This document shows, piece after piece, positions 60,329 through 64,000 of a stretch of DNA of 64,000 nt (the first letter of the stretch is position 1; each line of letters begins with the position of its first letter). Below the pieces are notes generated by a model. It was not told the DNA's origin and did not search any database. It saw nothing but the letters and a program-made list of their open reading frames with translations. This stretch comes from DASYKT01 sp035995185. Its GTDB lineage: Bacteria; Acidobacteriota; Blastocatellia; Pyrinomonadales; Pyrinomonadaceae. Both the position numbers and the translations under genes were made by a program. The stretch covers positions 1 to 64,000 of the forward strand of contig DASYKT010000031.1 of NCBI GenBank assembly GCA_035995185.1, read 5' to 3'.

Positions 60329-60848
60329 TTATTTCGCTTTATGCGCTTCCATATCGATCTCGATAAGCTGGCCGGGCAATGCCAGCCCTTTTACCTCGAG
60401 CCATGTGCCGGTCGGGAAATTCTTTTTATAGATCGAATTGCGGTAGCCGGAGACTTTAATAAATCCCTGCATATCGGTCGTGTAGATATTTTCGAGCGTA
60501 ACGTCGTCAAATGTATAGCCGTAATGCTTTAAGACCTTTTCGAGATCGCCATAGCAATTTTTCATCTGCTGTTCCAGATCACCCTTTGCTGTCAGCTCTC
60601 CCTTATCGTCCATGCTGACCGCGCCGGAGATCTTTAGGTCTTCGCCGATCCGCACTGCATGCGAATAACCGTACCGCTTCTCAACCTCGGGACGGAGGAG
60701 AAAGTAGTCAGGTGTTTCGCCCGGTTGAGCAGGCTTGGTTTCCGTGTTTTGCGGCTTTAGCGGTGCCGCTGTTACTAGCAGCATTGTTGCAGCCGGAAAA
60801 TACCAAAAACGCGGCCAGCGTGAAAATTAACAATGACAGTTTTTTCAT
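60329..60848 (-). pseudogene. RidA-family lipoprotein with apparent frameshift
   Basis: The C-terminal 130 residues are a RidA/YjgF domain (YGYSHAVRIGEDLKISGAVSMD; FPTGTWLEVKGLALPGQLIEIDM), the family that deaminates reactive enamines or imines. Immediately upstream, in another frame, lies a complete lipoprotein signal from the ATG at 60848: KKLSLLIFTLAAFLVFSGC plus an Asn-rich linker. The two frames meet around a run of four A; deleting one gives a smooth linker (SGTAKAANTETKPAQPG). The gene is therefore a RidA lipoprotein broken by one base, unless the base is a sequencing error. Confidence 0.75.
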
Positions 60849-60925
60849 AGAGTTTAAAATGAGATCAATTTCAGATTTGAATACCATTTAGAGCCGAACG
60901 ATACAACTACTCGACGCTAATATCA

Positions 60926-60950
60926 AATGGGGTCAGAACCGGGAACGACT
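60926..60950. repeat. Repeat family A, left flank of the ATPase gene
   Basis: AATGGGGTCAGAACCGGGAAC is one arm of family A. It lies 19 bases past the stop codon of the ATPase gene and faces the copy at 62512-62550. Confidence 0.82.
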
Positions 60951-60968
60951 GGATTTTAATGCCTATAT

Positions 60969-62411
60969 TTAATCGATTACTTTTAGCAGGAAGTCTAGTT
61001 CCCCGTTAAACAGTCTAGAAAAGGCTTCTCGATCAAGAATCTTCTTTGATATTTCGAATGCGTAAAGTTCCTTCGCTTTACCAACGGATTGTCTGTCCTG
61101 TAGGCTTGCAATATTTTCTTTAGCCTCTCTAGCAAAATCTACATCAAGATTTGAATAATAATCTTCTAAGGAAGCCAAGGTTAATTGTTTAAATCTATCT
61201 CGAAGTTTACCGCCTATTCGCTCAACTCGTTCTTTGAGAACCAGATCAAGTGCTTCTATGTTGTCGATAATCAAATAATATTTATCGAAATAGTAGGGAT
61301 TGCATTTCACTAGAGTATTCAATTTTTCGAGTTCGTAAATCTTATCTGCCAAATCAAGCGATTTCGTTACACCTGATGCAGAAACAAATTGAATATTTTT
61401 AATGATCCCCTTTTCTCGAGCGTTATCCAAAATCACTTGCAATGAATATTCTTCCAATACGCAATAATTTTCCGGATAACCCAAATCTGTTATATCGGCG
61501 CCAAGCATTTTACTTACAACGTACGCGCATTCCGCGCCTGAATAGCCTTCAGTTTTATCAGTCTCGGTCCAAGAGAGATTATGCAGATTAATTTCTAATG
61601 GTTTGCCGTTTTGCAAGGGGTACACTTTTTGATTTTCGTAGTTAGCAGCGGCACTTATGATGAAAGGGCTATGGGTTGATATAAAGAAAAAAACATGCTT
61701 GGCGAGCTCACGATCTAAACCCTTATAAAAGTCATTGAGTAATTTAGGTATTTCCTTTTGTAAATTAGGGTGAAGATTATTTTCCGGTTCTTCAATTATT
61801 AGAAGATTAACAGTGCTCGAATGACGAACACTATCTGCCCATTCTCTTAACGTTCCTTTGAGATTATATACTGCTGTCAGACCATCTGCTATAAATGAGG
61901 GGTCAATTGTTTCGTGTTCATTTTCAAAAATTAATCGGCCATTATCCTGATTAAAGGGATCAGTTTGGTCAACAAATTTCCTAGCGGTTAACTGATCCAT
62001 CCCACTTTCTTTTAAGAAAGCATTAAGTTTTTCCAACGACTGGGCGTTTCCAACTCCAATTCTGTCATCAATCTTCGCTTTACCTTTTAAACCATTTGCT
62101 CCTTTTTCTCCCTCAAAATTTGAGATAAGAATATAAATATTTGGATTTAAATCTCCCCTGTCCTCTGTCTTATTTGGGTTGGCAATATTCCAGAACAAGA
62201 ACTGTTTTGTGCCATTATGATTCAATTCGACAACACTTTCCGGGCCGAAAAAATGTCTAGAATTCCCACCATCTCTTAAAAATGAAACCGCATTTAAAAT
62301 GCTGGTTTTCCCACTACCATTTTCGCCGACGAAATAATTAACGAAAGCAAGATTTGTAAAAGAAACTTTTTCACGAATTCTTTTAAACTTTTCTATAGTT
62401 AGTGTAGTCAT
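60969..62411 (-). CDS. OLD-like AAA ATPase with divergent TOPRIM-like C-terminus
   Basis: The 480-residue protein has an SMC/RecF-type ATPase head: NYFVGENGSGKTSILNAV (Walker A, about residue 28), the signature-like region DPSFIADGLTAVYNLKG, Walker B LLIIEEPENNLHP and the switch FFFISTHSPFIISAA. After it comes a domain reminiscent of TOPRIM (YCVLEEYSLQVIL, later YYLIIDNIEA), but with degenerate acidic residues. OLD-family nucleases and Septu/Gabija-type defence ATPases have this layout. Low-GC codon usage and flanking inverted repeats (60926, 62512) suggest horizontal transfer. The start at 62411 is preferred; the frame is open to 62597. Confidence 0.82.
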   Translation of the reverse strand: MTTLTIEKFKRIREKVSFTNLAFVNYFVGENGSGKTSILNAVSFLRDGGNSRHFFGPESVVELNHNGTKQFLFWNIANPNKTEDRGDLNPNIYILISNFEGEKGANGLKGKAKIDDRIGVGNAQSLEKLNAFLKESGMDQLTARKFVDQTDPFNQDNGRLIFENEHETIDPSFIADGLTAVYNLKGTLREWADSVRHSSTVNLLIIEEPENNLHPNLQKEIPKLLNDFYKGLDRELAKHVFFFISTHSPFIISAAANYENQKVYPLQNGKPLEINLHNLSWTETDKTEGYSGAECAYVVSKMLGADITDLGYPENYCVLEEYSLQVILDNAREKGIIKNIQFVSASGVTKSLDLADKIYELEKLNTLVKCNPYYFDKYYLIIDNIEALDLVLKERVERIGGKLRDRFKQLTLASLEDYYSNLDVDFAREAKENIASLQDRQSVGKAKELYAFEISKKILDREAFSRLFNGELDFLLKVID

Positions 62412-62511
62412 TTGTTTTGGAATAATAGAAATAGGAGGATCCATAAGAAACATTTTAACCGAAATTGGCCGATTGCTCATTAAAAAAAGACGAAGCCAGC
62501 GCGTCGTCCTT

Positions 62512-62550
62512 AACCCGGTCACTGCCGTTCCCGGTTCTGACCTCATACTC
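62512..62550. repeat. Repeat family A, right flank of the ATPase gene
   Basis: AACCCGGTCACTGCCGTTCC continues to GGTTCTGACCTCA. It is inverted relative to the copy at 60926 and lies just upstream of the ATPase start. Confidence 0.85.
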
Positions 62551-62647
62551 GCGGTCTCGCTTATATTTCTAACTCCCTGATTTACGTGTTGAGTCAAAGA
62601 AGATTAGAATGACAATACAATAATCTGAAATAAAATTAACCGATAAA

Positions 62648-64000
62648 ATGTCAAAAATTTACTACACTTTAACCGATGAAGCGCCGCTGTTGGCCACGCA
62701 TTCCTTTTTACCGATCGTCAAAGCATTTACAAAATCCGCAAATATTGAAATTGAAGTTCCGGATATTTCATTGGCGGGAAGAATTTTAGCCAACTTCCCC
62801 GAATACTTAAGAGACGAACAAAAGGTTCCCGATGCGCTGGCGGACTTGGGTGAATTGGCGACAAAACCGGAAGCCAATATTATCAAGCTGCCGAACATTT
62901 CTGCTTCCGTTCCGCAGTTGGAAGAAGCGATCGCCGAACTCCAGCGACAAGGTTTCGAACTGCCGAATTACCCGGCCGAGCCTAAAACGGACGAAGAAAA
63001 AGCCATCAACAAAAAATATGCGAAAACTTTGGGAAGCGCGGTAAATCCCGTGCTGAGAGAAGGGAATTCGGACCGGCGCGCGCCGAAGGCCGTAAAAAAT
63101 TACGCCAAAGCAAATCCTCATAGAATGGGAGTTTGGGTCTCGGATTCAAAAACTTCCGTCGCGCATATGAATTCCGGAGATTTTTACGGAACCGAAAACT
63201 CGACCACAGTGGAAAATGAAGGAAGATTCAGAATTGTTTTCTACGAAACGGGCGGTTCTGCAAAAGTTTTGAAAGATTATGCGCCACTAAAAGCGGGCGA
63301 AGTAATTGATTCTTCCGTAATGAATCTTTCTGCGCTCAAATCTTTTGTTCAGGAAGCCTTAAATGAAGCCAAAGAGAAAGACATTTTGCTTTCGGCGCAT
63401 TTAAAAGCAACCATGATGAAAATTTCCGATCCGATCATTTTCGGGACGATCGTCGAAACTTATTTCAAAGACGTTTTTGAAAAATATTCGGCCTCCTTTA
63501 ATGAATTAGACATCAACCCAAACTTCGGATTAGCCACGCTTTTCGAAAAAATTGCCGGTCACCCGCAGGAAGCGGAGATCAAAGCCGACATCACCAGGAC
63601 GATCGAAAACGGTCCGAGAATTGCGATGGTAAATTCGGACAACGGCATCACGAATTTCCACGTTTCTTCGGACGTGATCGTGGATGCTTCGATGGCGGCG
63701 CTGGTTCGCGGCGGCGGAAAAATGTGGAACGAAGACGGCAAAGAAGAAGATACGGTCTGCATTATTCCCGACCGCACTTATGCCGGTTTCTACGATGCGA
63801 TCATTGCCGATATGAAGCAAAACGGAGCGATCGACGTGAAAACTTTCGGTTCTGTTCCCAATGTCGGTTTGATGGCGCAAAAAGCTGAAGAATACGGTTC
63901 GCATGACAAGACGTTCCAAATTTCAGGTTTCGGAACGGTGAAAGTTGAAAACGAAGACGGAAATGTCCTGCTCGAGCAATCTGTTGAGAACGGCGATATT
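62648..64000 (+). CDS. icd: Monomeric NADP-dependent isocitrate dehydrogenase (partial)
   Basis: The frame runs 451 codons to the window edge without a stop; the full enzyme is about 740 residues. The sequence is that of monomeric isocitrate dehydrogenase: IYYTLTDEAPLLATHSFLPIVKAF, NIIKLPNISASVPQL, LREGNSDRRAPKAVKNYAKANPH and HLKATMMKISDPIIFG. It oxidatively decarboxylates isocitrate with NADP. It is unrelated in sequence to the NAD-type enzyme at 38615, so the genome has two kinds. The downstream part lies outside the window. Confidence 0.96.
   Translation, partial: MSKIYYTLTDEAPLLATHSFLPIVKAFTKSANIEIEVPDISLAGRILANFPEYLRDEQKVPDALADLGELATKPEANIIKLPNISASVPQLEEAIAELQRQGFELPNYPAEPKTDEEKAINKKYAKTLGSAVNPVLREGNSDRRAPKAVKNYAKANPHRMGVWVSDSKTSVAHMNSGDFYGTENSTTVENEGRFRIVFYETGGSAKVLKDYAPLKAGEVIDSSVMNLSALKSFVQEALNEAKEKDILLSAHLKATMMKISDPIIFGTIVETYFKDVFEKYSASFNELDINPNFGLATLFEKIAGHPQEAEIKADITRTIENGPRIAMVNSDNGITNFHVSSDVIVDASMAALVRGGGKMWNEDGKEEDTVCIIPDRTYAGFYDAIIADMKQNGAIDVKTFGSVPNVGLMAQKAEEYGSHDKTFQISGFGTVKVENEDGNVLLEQSVENGDI

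Overview
The window looks like a chromosomal segment of an Acidobacteriota bacterium, probably class Blastocatellia. This is an inference from Asn/Ala-rich linkers behind lipoprotein Cys residues, PilT plus zinc-ribbon genes, many PAS/HD-GYP/HDOD regulators and abundant palindromic intergenic repeats; no rRNA is present to confirm it. I see no transposase, integrase, CRISPR array or prophage block. Most genes are housekeeping or cell-envelope genes in short operons.

Layout. 0.5-4.9 kb (minus): queA, a RimI-like acetyltransferase, thiE, pilT and a zinc-ribbon protein. 5.1-8.5 kb: a T4-type lysozyme and an ATP-dependent DNA ligase/exonuclease pair split by a repeat. 8.8-9.6 kb: an ArsR regulator with a perfect palindromic operator and a VOC protein. 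9.9-16.9 kb: a truncated delta-60 gene, a secreted protein, tRNA-Leu(CAA), a REC-HD-GYP protein, a TPR lipoprotein, a HIT protein and murA. 17.2-23.5 kb: prmC, a methyltransferase, a predicted EVE-PD-(D/E)XK nuclease and exopolysaccharide glycosyltransferases. 23.5-33.1 kb: a sensor kinase, a GrdB-like protein, an AhpD-like protein, cystathionine beta-synthase, a glycerophosphodiesterase, a TlpA-like protein and thiO. 33.4-38.5 kb: a three-gene signalling operon (PAS kinase, REC-HDOD, REC plus a degenerate HD-GYP). 38.6-52.3 kb: NAD-type isocitrate dehydrogenase, small secreted proteins, an acyltransferase, DoxX, a DUF559 endonuclease inside a repeat pair, PepP, a lytic transglycosylase, glutaminyl cyclase, a SurA-DsbA-like protein, a cobalamin-binding protein and 3-methyladenine glycosylase. 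52.4-52.9 kb: a compact small-RNA-like unit and a 61-residue protein. 53.2-59.4 kb: an S9 peptidase and the most unusual locus. 59.7-64 kb: a DHFR-like protein, a frameshifted RidA lipoprotein, an OLD-like ATPase flanked by inverted repeats, and the start of monomeric NADP isocitrate dehydrogenase.

The main candidate for something undescribed is 55.3-59.4 kb. Eight paralogous genes on the minus strand each encode a near-constant signal peptide followed by a short acidic mature peptide with exactly ten cysteines in one framework, C-C-x(2 or 6)-C-x6-C-x3-C-(5-12)-C-x(3-4)-C-x6-C-(3-6)-C-(3-9)-C. Sequence between the cysteines is highly variable. A membrane-anchored thioredoxin-like protein (CHFC) lies directly upstream in the same orientation. 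One copy appears to start with ATT and another carries a frameshift at an A7 tract, so the array looks as if it is being duplicated, diversified and lost. Its function is unknown.

A second theme is a large collection of unrelated palindromic repeat families between genes. Some form paired hairpins like REPINs, one supplies the TAG stop codons of both convergent genes beside it, and two pairs bracket a single gene each (DUF559 nuclease; OLD-like ATPase). Three genes show apparent one-base homopolymer indels, which may be sequencing errors or real frameshifts.
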